In this document: piece after piece, positions 34,268 through 42,968 of the stretch | Position numbering within the stretch: the first letter of the stretch is position 1 | How the letters are laid out: each line of letters starts with the position of its first letter | DNA from: Anaerolineae bacterium | GTDB taxonomy: Bacteria; Chloroflexota; Anaerolineae; Aggregatilineales; Phototrophicaceae | Length of the DNA: 47,540 nt | Assembly (NCBI GenBank): GCA_025454525.1 | Contig: JALOOG010000021.1 | Span: 1 to 47,540 of the forward strand | Reading direction: 5' to 3' | Made by a program: the position numbers and the translations under genes | The notes under the pieces: model-generated | Seen by the model: the letters and a program-made list of their open reading frames with translations, nothing else | The model's database searches: none | Told to the model about the DNA's origin: nothing

Positions 34268-35680
34268 ATGATTGAACTCACACCAGAAGAATTTCGTCTC
34301 TTGGCTCATCGTGCCGTTGATCAGATCGCCGATCAACTCGCACACATCCGGGATCTGCCCACCCGTCAACCGACTCCCGTGGATCTACGTGAGCGTTTGA
34401 TCCATGCACCCCTCCCAGAGACTCCGATCGATCCCGAAGTGTTGCTTCAACGGGTGTTTGATGAGATCTTGCCTTATCCAATGGGCAATAATAGCCCGCG
34501 TTTTTTTGCGTGGGTCAATTCACCGGCCGCACCCTTAGGAATCATTGCAGAATTGTTAGCGGCCGCGCATAACCCTAGTGTCGCAGGCGGTGAACACAGC
34601 GCAACCTATGTCGAACACGGCGTTTTGAATTGGTTTAAGGCGATTTTTGGCTATGATCCTCAAAGCGCCGGATTACTCACCAGTGGCGGAAGTGTGGCCA
34701 ACTTGATTCCCTTGACCGTCATGCGCCATGTCAAAACAGGAGGCGTGGTTCGTACACAAGGCATGAGCGGCACGCGCTTGATCGTCTACACCTCCACGCA
34801 AGCACACAGCAGCATCCAAAAAGCGATCGAATTACTGGGAATTGGCACAGAGTCACTCCGTAAAGTGCCGACTCACCCAGATTACACAATCGACTTAGAC
34901 GCATTGCGCGTTCAAATTGCCCAAGATCGGGTGGACGGACTTTCCCCCGCTTGTATCGTAGCAAATGCTGGCACGGTCAACACGGGGGCCATTGATCCGT
35001 TAGATGCACTTGCCGATCTCTGTCAGCAAGAGGATCTATGGTTACATATTGATGGGGCGTATGGTGGAATTGCGATCTTGTCACAACCGGACTTGTATCG
35101 CGGCATTCACCGCGCCGATAGCATCGCGGTTGACCCGCATAAATGGATGTATGTGCCGATCGAATGCGGTTGCGCCTTAGTGCGTGACGGAGAAGCGATG
35201 CGTGCCGCCTTTAGTGTGTTACCGCCTTACTTGCGTGATGATCGCGCCTTGCCGTGGTTTTCAGAATTTGGCATTCAGCAAACGCGCACCTTTCGCGCTT
35301 TAAAATTGTGGATGGTGATGCAACAGATCGGCTTAGACGGGTATCGCACCTTGATTCAGCGAGATATTGACCTAAGCCAAAGCTTACAGGTAAAAATTCG
35401 TGCGCGCTCCGATTTTGAGCTATGTGCAGCGGGCCCCTTAAGCATCTGTTGTTTCCTCTATCATCCCACAGGAGTGAGCGATGTCAGCGGGTTAAATCGT
35501 GCGCTGCTCACACGGGTACAAGCAGATGGGCGGATGTTCCTCACCGGGACAGAGTTAGACGGGCGTTATGTGTTGCGTGTATGTATTGTCAATTTTCGTA
35601 CTACCGAGGATGATCTCACACTTCTGTTAGATGTAATCGCTGAAAAAGGCCAAGAGGTGCTACATAATGAACCCCATTGA
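34268..35680 (+). CDS. PLP-dependent group II decarboxylase (aromatic-L-amino-acid decarboxylase family)
   Basis: A 470-residue fold-type I PLP enzyme. The substrate/cofactor region HNPSVAGGEHSATYVEHGVLNW, LLTSGGSVANL, an Asp in HIDGAYGG and the Schiff-base Lys in VDPHKWMYVP match the DOPA/tryptophan/tyrosine decarboxylase family. Length is as expected for bacterial members. The substrate is not predictable. It lies 9 nt after the FW/M23 gene and overlaps the GAF-TIR gene by 14 nt, so all three are translationally coupled. A link between amine formation and TIR signalling is conceivable but speculative. Confidence 0.9.
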   Translation: MIELTPEEFRLLAHRAVDQIADQLAHIRDLPTRQPTPVDLRERLIHAPLPETPIDPEVLLQRVFDEILPYPMGNNSPRFFAWVNSPAAPLGIIAELLAAAHNPSVAGGEHSATYVEHGVLNWFKAIFGYDPQSAGLLTSGGSVANLIPLTVMRHVKTGGVVRTQGMSGTRLIVYTSTQAHSSIQKAIELLGIGTESLRKVPTHPDYTIDLDALRVQIAQDRVDGLSPACIVANAGTVNTGAIDPLDALADLCQQEDLWLHIDGAYGGIAILSQPDLYRGIHRADSIAVDPHKWMYVPIECGCALVRDGEAMRAAFSVLPPYLRDDRALPWFSEFGIQQTRTFRALKLWMVMQQIGLDGYRTLIQRDIDLSQSLQVKIRARSDFELCAAGPLSICCFLYHPTGVSDVSGLNRALLTRVQADGRMFLTGTELDGRYVLRVCIVNFRTTEDDLTLLLDVIAEKGQEVLHNEPH

Positions 35681-37361
35681 TAAAATCTATGAACTCAAAC
35701 AACAGTTAGAGGATCTGCTTAAACTGTTAAAGCTTCAATCTGTGGATCTGAAAAATCAGCATAGCCTCGTGACTCCGCGTAATGAGGACATGGAGCAAAC
35801 GATCACCAACATGCAGCAGCAGTTAGACGAATTAGAGGCCGTGACAAGCGAGATTAACTTAGCATTACGTCGCTTGCAATTACAAGAGATCTTAGCGGCG
35901 ATCGCCGATCCAACACCGGCCAAGTTATTAAAGGCATTCACCGAATTTATCGGCGCGGAGCGGGGGATGTTGTGGTTAGGCGATCTCAATAGCCAATATG
36001 ATACTTACGCGCAAGGCACTTTTGCCTTACCGGAACAAAATTTAGCCACCGAAATCGCCCAAAAAGCCATTGAAACACAAGATACGATCCTGACAGACAA
36101 TGCCCAACATAATGCGAAATTTAGGGAACAACAATCCATAATCGCACAAGCCTTACGTTGGCTTACCGTCACACCGATCCTCGTTAATCATCAGTTGGTG
36201 GGCGCAATTTACAACGATAAACCCATACGGCAAGGGATTTTACCAAAAGACGATTTAAACGCTTTAGCCGAAACCTTAGGCGATTTTCTGACTTCCACCT
36301 TTGATCATCCCCTATCCGATCAAGAAGCGTTTTTTGCGGGTGGGGTCGCAGAAGAGGTGATCGCACCGGAATTAATCGATGATCTATTGGAAGATCAACT
36401 TAAGGAAAACAAGGCCGATGAGCGTGATTCAGAATCACTGCGCTCCAGAGGAGCGCCTCAGGCCGCCCCGGCAATACCAGCACCGACAATGCCGGGCGCA
36501 TCAGTACCGGCACCGCCTCAACCTGCTAAAAAATCTGCCCCAAACCGCGATGAATCAACGGATGTAACCACCCGTTTTTCCGCTTATTACCCACCAGAGA
36601 TCAAGTTAGATGTGTGGGAGACGATGTACGCCTATATTTTCCGCCCCAAGGCCGCGTCCTTAGTAGAAGCGGATGCGAATCGGGCGCTTGAACACAAGAT
36701 CACGGCTTATCGTCGTGTAGATGATGAAACGATGACTCAAGTCGTCGAAGAAGGCACTTTGATCACCGCGACTCCATATCTCCCCGGTGTACAGTTTAAC
36801 CCACCGCAACTCATGGTCGGCTTTTACGATGATTGGCAACGCTTTGAGTTCAAATTACGCGCTAAAGAGGCTTCTTTGGAACAGGCCGCTAACGGCTATA
36901 TCACCTTTACCACCGCGGGCATCATTATCGCGGAGATCCCGATCTCAATCTTTGTCACGGCTCATATCCGTCAAACGCAACCGATCATCGCGGCGCAAAA
37001 GATCTACAACGCGATCTTTTGCAGTTATAGCCATGCCGATACCGCGATTGTGGAGCGAGTCGAATTAGCCTGCAAAACCTTAGGCTTAGATTACTTGCGC
37101 GATGTGCATACACTTAAAAGCGGGCAGGATTGGAACGATCAACTTTACCGTTTGATCGAACAAGCGGATATTTTTCAGCTGTTTTGGTCAGAAAAAGCTT
37201 CAAAATCGATTTATGTGGAGCAGGAATGGCGACATGCCTTGGCTTTAGCGGATCGCTCTCATTTTATCCGTCCGGTGTATTGGAGTCAACCGATGCCGCG
37301 TGTCCCAGAGGAATTAGGCCACATCCATTTCACTTATCAACCGGATCTGGCTATCGGTTAA
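35667..37361 (+). CDS. GAF-TIR domain protein
   Basis: The 564-residue protein starts with a coiled coil (about 1-70), then a GAF domain (about 75-215: ILAAIADPTPAKLLKAFTEFIGAERGMLW...), a Pro/Ala-rich linker (about 260-300), a beta-rich domain (about 305-440) of a type I recall preceding TIR domains in bacterial signalling proteins, and a TIR domain (about 447-560). The TIR has IFCSYSHAD, a LKSGQDW loop and FWSEKASKS followed by IYVEQEW; E520 fits the catalytic Glu of NAD-cleaving TIRs (S-x-[WY]-V-x-x-E). NADase activity is plausible but not shown. AGAGGTG lies upstream of the ATG. The gene overlaps the decarboxylase gene by 14 nt. Confidence 0.85.
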   Translation: MNPIDKIYELKQQLEDLLKLLKLQSVDLKNQHSLVTPRNEDMEQTITNMQQQLDELEAVTSEINLALRRLQLQEILAAIADPTPAKLLKAFTEFIGAERGMLWLGDLNSQYDTYAQGTFALPEQNLATEIAQKAIETQDTILTDNAQHNAKFREQQSIIAQALRWLTVTPILVNHQLVGAIYNDKPIRQGILPKDDLNALAETLGDFLTSTFDHPLSDQEAFFAGGVAEEVIAPELIDDLLEDQLKENKADERDSESLRSRGAPQAAPAIPAPTMPGASVPAPPQPAKKSAPNRDESTDVTTRFSAYYPPEIKLDVWETMYAYIFRPKAASLVEADANRALEHKITAYRRVDDETMTQVVEEGTLITATPYLPGVQFNPPQLMVGFYDDWQRFEFKLRAKEASLEQAANGYITFTTAGIIIAEIPISIFVTAHIRQTQPIIAAQKIYNAIFCSYSHADTAIVERVELACKTLGLDYLRDVHTLKSGQDWNDQLYRLIEQADIFQLFWSEKASKSIYVEQEWRHALALADRSHFIRPVYWSQPMPRVPEELGHIHFTYQPDLAIG

Positions 37362-37368
37362 ATTTACA

Positions 37369-37394
37369 GAGGCGATCCAATTTTGGATCGCCTC
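37369..37394. terminator. Symmetric hairpin between TIR and pyrophosphatase genes
   Basis: The arms GAGGCGATCC (37369-37378) and GGATCGCCTC (37385-37394) flank AATTTT, which can pair further. It lies between two convergent stops 49 nt apart. Neither strand has a strong U-tract directly after the stem. Confidence 0.55.
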
Positions 37395-37410
37395 CATATC
37401 AAACGTTATT

Positions 37411-39891
37411 TTATTTCCCGCTCTTGGCCACAGCATCCACCATTTGACGGGTTTCTTCGTCTTCGGCCTTGCTACGGAGAATCGCAAAAATGATCAATGC
37501 GCCCAAGATCACCATGCCGATTGTGACTAAGGGGCGACTCGGCGCGTCTGGGGTATTGGCAAATGTCACCGCCAACGGAGCAGAGATCAACGCCACTAAG
37601 TTCACCACTTTCAGCATCGGGTTCAACGCGGGGCCGGCGGTATCTTTGAAGGGATCGCCGATCGTATCGCCGACCACCGCCGCTTTATGCGGTTCAGAGC
37701 GTTTGCCGCCATAGTGGCCTTCTTCAATGTACTTTTTGGCGTTATCCCACGCGCCACCCGCGTTACTCATGAACACGGCCATCAATTGACCCGTGAGGAT
37801 CGTCCCCGCTAAGAATCCACCCAACGCGGGCGCGCCGAGTAAGAAACCGACCACGACCGGGGTTAAAATCGCCACAAAGCCGATCGGTAACAGTTCCCGT
37901 TGTGCGGCGCGAGTCGAAAGGTCAACCGCTTCGGCATAATCAGGAGTCTTAGTGCCTTCCATGATGCCGGGGATCTTCAATTGACGGCGCACCACGTTGA
38001 TCATCTTAAACGCGGCCCGATTCACCGACCGGATCAGCAGCGAACTCACGATGAAGATCAACGCGCCGCCCACCAGAAAGCCGATGAAGATCGTCGGATT
38101 AGCGATGTTGATCCCAGTAGCGGCGATCGTTTGATCAGGTGGGACTTGTAACCCCAATTCCACCACACGGGTATCGGTGAAGAACGCGCCGAACAACGCA
38201 ACCGACGCGATCACCGCAGACGCGATCGCAACCCCTTTGGTGATCGCTTTGGTGGTATTGCCCACCGCGTCTAATTGTTCAAGGATCTTGCCGCCGGGGC
38301 CGCCGCTTTCGCCGGCCAATTCGGCCACACCTTGCGCGTTATCGCTGATCGGGCCAAACGCATCCATCGATACGTTATTACCCGTCAAGGTCAACAACCC
38401 GACCCCGATGATTGCCACACCGTATAACACGGCGGTAAACGTATCGACCATTGGGTTTCCGGCCGCGTCCACAATCGGGAACAAGGTGAAGATCGCCACG
38501 CTAGAAGCAATGCTGCCCGCGATCACCAAAATCGCCCAGACGCTGCTCTCCATACCCGATGATAGACCACTTAAGATCGTGGTCGCGGGGCCGGTTTGTG
38601 TGTTACGGGCGATCTCTTTCACCGGGTTATGTTCGGTGCTGGTGAAAAAGGCGGTGAGTCGATCGATCACGATCGCGAGTCCGATCCCGATGATCAATAA
38701 GACCAACGGTTGCCAGATCACCGCTCCGCCGGCCACCACATCATCCCGCATATACAGCAAGGTGAACACCGCGAACATCGCGATCCCCATCACCGCCGCG
38801 CTATAGAAACCGCGAGTGATCGCGCTCAACGCATCTTTGCCAGAGGATGAGCGCACCATGTAGGTACTGATGATCGAAGAGACCACACCCAAGCCACGCA
38901 CAAACAACGGGAAGATGAAGAAGATCGGGCTTCCGGTTAAGGTCGCCAATGCCAGGCCAAGGATTAACGCCGCGATAATCGCCACTTCATAGCTCTCGAA
39001 AATGTCCGCAGCCATACCCGCGCAATCCCCGACATTATCCCCGACCAGATCCGCGATCACCGCCGCATTACGCGGATCATCTTCCGGTAATCCGGCCTCT
39101 ACTTTACCGACCAGATCCGCACCGACATCCGCCGCTTTGGTGTAGATCCCGCCGCCCACGCGCATGAACAACGCCAAGAGCGTCGCACCGAAGCCGTATC
39201 CGAGTAACACATCCGGGCTGGCAATCCCGAAGATCAAGAAGATGATCGTACCACCCAATAACCCTAAACCATCGGTGAGCATCCCGGTGATCGTGCCGGA
39301 ACGATACGCAATTCGCATCGCATCCGCGTAACCGCGTTTTGGATCAAGCGCGGCCGCCGCGACGCGCACGTTACCTTGAACGGCCATGTTCATTCCAACA
39401 AAACCGACCAATGCGCTGAATAACGCACCCATCAAGAACGCACCCGCTCGCCCAAACGCCGTGACGGTGCGAGCCGTATCGCATTGAGTGAGGCCGCGTT
39501 GTACGATCTCCGCTTCACGCGCATAGATCACATCGTTACGTTGCTCTAAAGTGGCATTTGCTGGGATCGCGAAAGACGGTTCTTCCTTGATCGCTTCAGC
39601 GATCTCCGGACAGAAGCGTTCGATCGCATACGGTGTTGGGTTGACGATATACACGCTAAAGAACAGCACGATCATCAACACGCCAACCAAAACCGCGATG
39701 ATCCGAAACTGGGAGCGGAGATAAGCATTTGCGCCGGCGCGAATATATCCCCACACTTCTTGCATCTTGGGCGATCCTTTCGGTTCGCTCAAAATTTGGC
39801 GTGCCAAGAACGCGGCATAGGCTAACCCTGCCAACGCGATCCCTAACACGATAAAAATTAAAAGGTTTTCCACGGTAGTGAGTGAACGCAT
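37411..39891 (-). CDS. hppA: K+-independent H+-translocating membrane pyrophosphatase
   Basis: This integral membrane pump hydrolyses PPi and exports protons. About 16 hydrophobic segments are visible. The PPi-binding signature DVGADLVGKVEAGLPEDDPRN is followed by GDNVGDCAGMAADIFESYE, and the C-terminal block GGAWDNAKKYIEEG...GDTIGDPFKDTAGPALN is intact. The motif GNTTKA (Lys near residue 549, where K+-dependent enzymes have Ala) indicates the K+-independent, proton-pumping class. At 826 residues it is longer than most; a hydrophilic stretch near 80-140 in the first loop accounts for part of this. AAAGGAA precedes the ATG. Confidence 0.95.
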   Translation of the reverse strand: MRSLTTVENLLIFIVLGIALAGLAYAAFLARQILSEPKGSPKMQEVWGYIRAGANAYLRSQFRIIAVLVGVLMIVLFFSVYIVNPTPYAIERFCPEIAEAIKEEPSFAIPANATLEQRNDVIYAREAEIVQRGLTQCDTARTVTAFGRAGAFLMGALFSALVGFVGMNMAVQGNVRVAAAALDPKRGYADAMRIAYRSGTITGMLTDGLGLLGGTIIFLIFGIASPDVLLGYGFGATLLALFMRVGGGIYTKAADVGADLVGKVEAGLPEDDPRNAAVIADLVGDNVGDCAGMAADIFESYEVAIIAALILGLALATLTGSPIFFIFPLFVRGLGVVSSIISTYMVRSSSGKDALSAITRGFYSAAVMGIAMFAVFTLLYMRDDVVAGGAVIWQPLVLLIIGIGLAIVIDRLTAFFTSTEHNPVKEIARNTQTGPATTILSGLSSGMESSVWAILVIAGSIASSVAIFTLFPIVDAAGNPMVDTFTAVLYGVAIIGVGLLTLTGNNVSMDAFGPISDNAQGVAELAGESGGPGGKILEQLDAVGNTTKAITKGVAIASAVIASVALFGAFFTDTRVVELGLQVPPDQTIAATGINIANPTIFIGFLVGGALIFIVSSLLIRSVNRAAFKMINVVRRQLKIPGIMEGTKTPDYAEAVDLSTRAAQRELLPIGFVAILTPVVVGFLLGAPALGGFLAGTILTGQLMAVFMSNAGGAWDNAKKYIEEGHYGGKRSEPHKAAVVGDTIGDPFKDTAGPALNPMLKVVNLVALISAPLAVTFANTPDAPSRPLVTIGMVILGALIIFAILRSKAEDEETRQMVDAVAKSGK

Positions 39892-39942
39892 AACTTTTCC
39901 TTTAAAGAGTTGGGTAAAATAGACTCCATACTTTGCCGCGTG

Positions 39943-39948
39943 ATTATA
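39943..39948 (-). promoter_or_regulatory. -10 element for hppA
   Basis: TATAAT is present on the minus strand at 39948-39943, about 52 nt before the hppA ATG. A weak -35 (TTTCGA) lies 17 nt upstream. Confidence 0.45.
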
Positions 39949-40000
39949 CTCGCATTAGCGGCATATCGAAACCTATTATTTGGGTATTTGGGATGTCAGC

Positions 40001-40348
40001 ATGGACATTTATCATGATTTAACGGTGATTGTTGACGAAAAAACCACCGTTCTACAAGTTTTAGAAGGATCAAACCTCCGCCGTGTGTTATTGGATCACG
40101 GCTTTAGCCCTTACGCCGCGTTCACCACCCGTTTGAATTGTGGGGGAAGGGGATTATGTGCCACTTGTGGCGTATGGATCGAACAAGGCACGCCTGCACC
40201 GGAACACTGGCATGATCAAATCGGCGCGTATTTTGGCTATCCGCGCCTCTCTTGTCAGATTGTGGTGAACGGCCCGATGACGGTGCGCCTGTTAACCGAT
40301 AAACGCATTTGGGGTGGCCCACAACGTGATCGGCGTTGGCGGTCTTAG
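40001..40348 (+). CDS. 2Fe-2S ferredoxin
   Basis: A plant-type ferredoxin fold of 115 residues. The cluster Cys pattern is C-x5-C-x2-C (LNCGGRGLCATCG) plus a distal Cys in RLSCQI, as in [2Fe-2S] proteins. The start is taken as ATG 40001; a TTG at 39980 is also in frame. The redox partner is unknown. The TAG stop interlocks with the stop of the convergent MFS gene (TTAG at 40345-40348). Confidence 0.85.
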   Translation: MDIYHDLTVIVDEKTTVLQVLEGSNLRRVLLDHGFSPYAAFTTRLNCGGRGLCATCGVWIEQGTPAPEHWHDQIGAYFGYPRLSCQIVVNGPMTVRLLTDKRIWGGPQRDRRWRS

Positions 40349-41556
40349 ATCTCGGAAGGTTGCGTTCGCTCTTGCGTGAGTGGTAACATCAAACCGATTG
40401 CAATCCCGATCAACAGCACGCAAAAGAGATACGGAGTCAAATAGCCGATACTCACATAGGTGACACCTGCCCACAATGGCGCAAGAATGCGGGCTAAGGC
40501 TTGCATCGCTTGACTCGCGCCTTGTAATCGCCCTTGTTCACCAGAAGGCGCGCTTTCCGCGAGTAATTCGTTAAAGGTGGGGATCACCAATCCTAACCCG
40601 ATTGCGATAATCACCGTAGAGACAAACACCAACGGCACGAGTAGACTAATACTTGTCACCACGATCAGCAAAAACCCAGCGCCGATCATCATCAATCCCA
40701 ACAGATGAATCCGTATGACATTGAAAGCACTTACCAACTGTGGCATGAGTCCACCTTGGGTAATGATCACGGCAATCCCAAACAATGCAAACACCAAACC
40801 AATCGTATCTGATTGCCACCCAAACCGATCTTGAGTTAAAAAATTGAGATTGGCCTGTAGCACGGTATAGACACTCATCCACAAAAAATTGTTGAGCATT
40901 AAAACGCGTAGATGCGGAATTTTCATCACTTGGCGCAATTGTGCGAAAGGGTGAAATTTTGCCCAATAGATCTTTCCGATCAAAATTGGCTTTAAGAGGC
41001 TTTCCGGCATCCAATAATAACAAGCGATCACGTTGATCAAGGTCAAGCCGGCCACCAAATACAGCGGCAGATCATAACGACCGGATAAACCATAGATCGC
41101 GCTTCCCAACAAGGGGCCAAATGTGAAACCGATCCCACAAGCGGCCCCCAACCAGCCATAATAGCGCACCCGCTTTTCAAAGGGGGCGGCATCCGCCACA
41201 TACGCATATAAAGTAGAGATATTACCGCCAGTGAACCCGTCGATCATACGACTCACAAACAAGACCATGAGTGACCCGCCGATCCCAAACATCATATAGC
41301 CGATCATCGATCCAGCTAGACTGATCAACAGCACCGGCCGCCGTCCATAACGATCACTCAACACACCTAAGATCGGTGCAGCGATCAGCTGACAAACTGA
41401 AAAGACCGTTAACAGCAAGGCTCCGACGAATGCAGAATACGCATCGGAAACAAAAGGTTTAAGCAACTGAGGTAAAATCGGCGTGATGATCCCGATTCCG
41501 ACAAAATTAATAAAAGCGGTGAATAAGATCACCCGAAACGCTTTTTTGAAATTCAT
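40345..41556 (-). CDS. MFS transporter, tetracycline-exporter-like
   Basis: A twelve-helix major facilitator protein of 403 residues. The motif-A loop GVLSDRYGRRPVLL between helices 2 and 3 is canonical for drug:H+ antiporters, and RMIDGFTGGNISTLYAYVADA in helix 4/5 matches the TetA-like group. The substrate cannot be predicted. No ribosome binding site is obvious before the ATG. It is convergent with the ferredoxin gene. Confidence 0.88.
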   Translation of the reverse strand: MNFKKAFRVILFTAFINFVGIGIITPILPQLLKPFVSDAYSAFVGALLLTVFSVCQLIAAPILGVLSDRYGRRPVLLISLAGSMIGYMMFGIGGSLMVLFVSRMIDGFTGGNISTLYAYVADAAPFEKRVRYYGWLGAACGIGFTFGPLLGSAIYGLSGRYDLPLYLVAGLTLINVIACYYWMPESLLKPILIGKIYWAKFHPFAQLRQVMKIPHLRVLMLNNFLWMSVYTVLQANLNFLTQDRFGWQSDTIGLVFALFGIAVIITQGGLMPQLVSAFNVIRIHLLGLMMIGAGFLLIVVTSISLLVPLVFVSTVIIAIGLGLVIPTFNELLAESAPSGEQGRLQGASQAMQALARILAPLWAGVTYVSIGYLTPYLFCVLLIGIAIGLMLPLTQERTQPSEI

Positions 41557-41800
41557 AAAGGATGCGATTTCGCTTCAATGACTAAACAGGATTAACTATG
41601 CCATGTTCTTTACGAATTTGAAACCTTTTTCTAACCAAAATCAGGGGGTACTTTTGGGTCATTTTTTACAAGCATCCAACAGCATCGCCACACCTCGCAA
41701 CAAAATGATTTTTCGTTTTAGGGCAATTACCCGTTGTTTTTTGCTGATCTTTGCGTTTTAATCATTCAAACCAATTCCAAAATTTGAAAGTTGTTAAACG

Positions 41801-42856
41801 ATGACTCTAACATTCTTAAAAAACTTGTTGACCACTCCCGGCCCTTCCACCCAAGAGACTCGCCCGGCCAAAGTCTGGCGCGAAGAAGCCGCCACTTTTG
41901 CAGATGAAATTCGCACCGATCTTCGCGGGAATACCTTTGCGATCCTCAATGGTGGTGCCCCCCGTGTGTTATTAGCCGGTCACATTGATGAAATCGGCGT
42001 GATCATCACCCACATCGATGATCAAGGCATTCTCTGGTTAACCAATATCGGCGGTTGGGATCCCCAAGTCTTAGTCGGTCAACGGATTCGCTTGCTAGGC
42101 AAAACGGGTGAATTGATCGGTGTAATCGGGAAAAAAGCGATCCACTTGATGAAACCAGATGAACGCGAAAAAGCGAGTAAGTTAGAGGATCTGTGGATCG
42201 ACATCGGGGTCAAGAGCAAAGCCGAGGCCCTTGAATATGTCCGTGTTGGTACGGTGGGGGTGATCGATGCACCGCTTTATGAACTTCCTCATGGGCGGAT
42301 CGTCTCCCGTAGCCTTGACAATCGGATCGGCGCATATACCGTATTAGAGGCCTTGCGTTTGCTCTCGGTCGATCGTCCGGTGGCAACGGTAGCTGCGGTT
42401 GCCACTACCCAAGAGGAGATCACCTTAGCAGGCGCGGAAACCTCCGCTTTCAGCTTTGATCCACAAATCGCGATCGCGGTGGATGTCACCCATGCCACTG
42501 ATTATCCAACTTCGGATAAAAAGTTACGTGGTGAGGCCGGACTCGGCACTGGCCCGGCGATCGGCACGGGTTCAGTGAACAGCCCCGTGATTCATGAGAT
42601 GATCTTGCAAGTGGCCGAACAGCATCAGATCCCGTATACGGTGAAGGTGAATCCGTCTGCTTCTGGCACAGATGCCGATGTGATCTACAAATCGCGTGGC
42701 GGGGTAGCAACGGCCGTGATTTCGATCCCGAATCGTTATATGCACTCCCCGAACGAAATGATCGAAATGTCGGATGTTGAAAACGCGGCCAAGTTGATCG
42801 CCACCTTTATTCGCACGCTCAATTCCGAAACAAAATTGATCCCGTTTTTGGCCTAA
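41801..42856 (+). CDS. M42 family aminopeptidase
   Basis: This dinuclear metallo-aminopeptidase forms large tetrahedral assemblies in known members. Ligand and catalytic motifs are present: GHIDEIG (H61), SRSLDNRIGAY (bridging Asp near 173), TTQEEI (general base and ligand Glu near 205), VDVTHATDYP and RYMHSPNEM (final His). The residues WDPQVLVGQRI are typical of the PDZ-like insert. Length (351) is normal. The preceding 244 nt (41557-41800) are AT-rich and hold nothing recognisable. It is followed by the hairpin at 42860-42890. Confidence 0.9.
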   Translation: MTLTFLKNLLTTPGPSTQETRPAKVWREEAATFADEIRTDLRGNTFAILNGGAPRVLLAGHIDEIGVIITHIDDQGILWLTNIGGWDPQVLVGQRIRLLGKTGELIGVIGKKAIHLMKPDEREKASKLEDLWIDIGVKSKAEALEYVRVGTVGVIDAPLYELPHGRIVSRSLDNRIGAYTVLEALRLLSVDRPVATVAAVATTQEEITLAGAETSAFSFDPQIAIAVDVTHATDYPTSDKKLRGEAGLGTGPAIGTGSVNSPVIHEMILQVAEQHQIPYTVKVNPSASGTDADVIYKSRGGVATAVISIPNRYMHSPNEMIEMSDVENAAKLIATFIRTLNSETKLIPFLA

Positions 42857-42859
42857 TGA

Positions 42860-42890
42860 TTTTGGGTGAGGGGATCGCGCTCACCCAAAA
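42860..42890. terminator. Symmetric hairpin after the M42 peptidase gene
   Basis: The arms TTTTGGGTGAG (42860-42870) and CTCACCCAAAA (42880-42890) are perfect, with a 9-nt loop. It begins 4 nt after the M42 stop. No U-tract follows on the plus strand, so classical intrinsic termination is doubtful. Confidence 0.5.
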
Positions 42891-42905
42891 GTCCGCTATC
42901 GGTGA

Positions 42906-42922
42906 GTATGATTTCCTCATAC
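42906..42922. promoter_or_regulatory. Short inverted repeat upstream of GH44
   Basis: GTATGA and TCATAC are separated by TTTCC, 47 nt before the GH44 start codon. A TATGAT hexamer overlaps it, so it could be an operator at a promoter. This is tentative. Confidence 0.25.
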
Positions 42923-42968
42923 ACTAAAGATGAGAGACTTTCTCATGTTAGTGGGAGGAAAATTGAAA

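Noticed and set aside
25440-37361. STAND and TIR proteins as a named defence system (Avs, Thoeris).
   Set aside because: The STAND protein is a kinase/WD40 fusion lacking an Avs effector domain, and the TIR gene has no ThsA-like partner.
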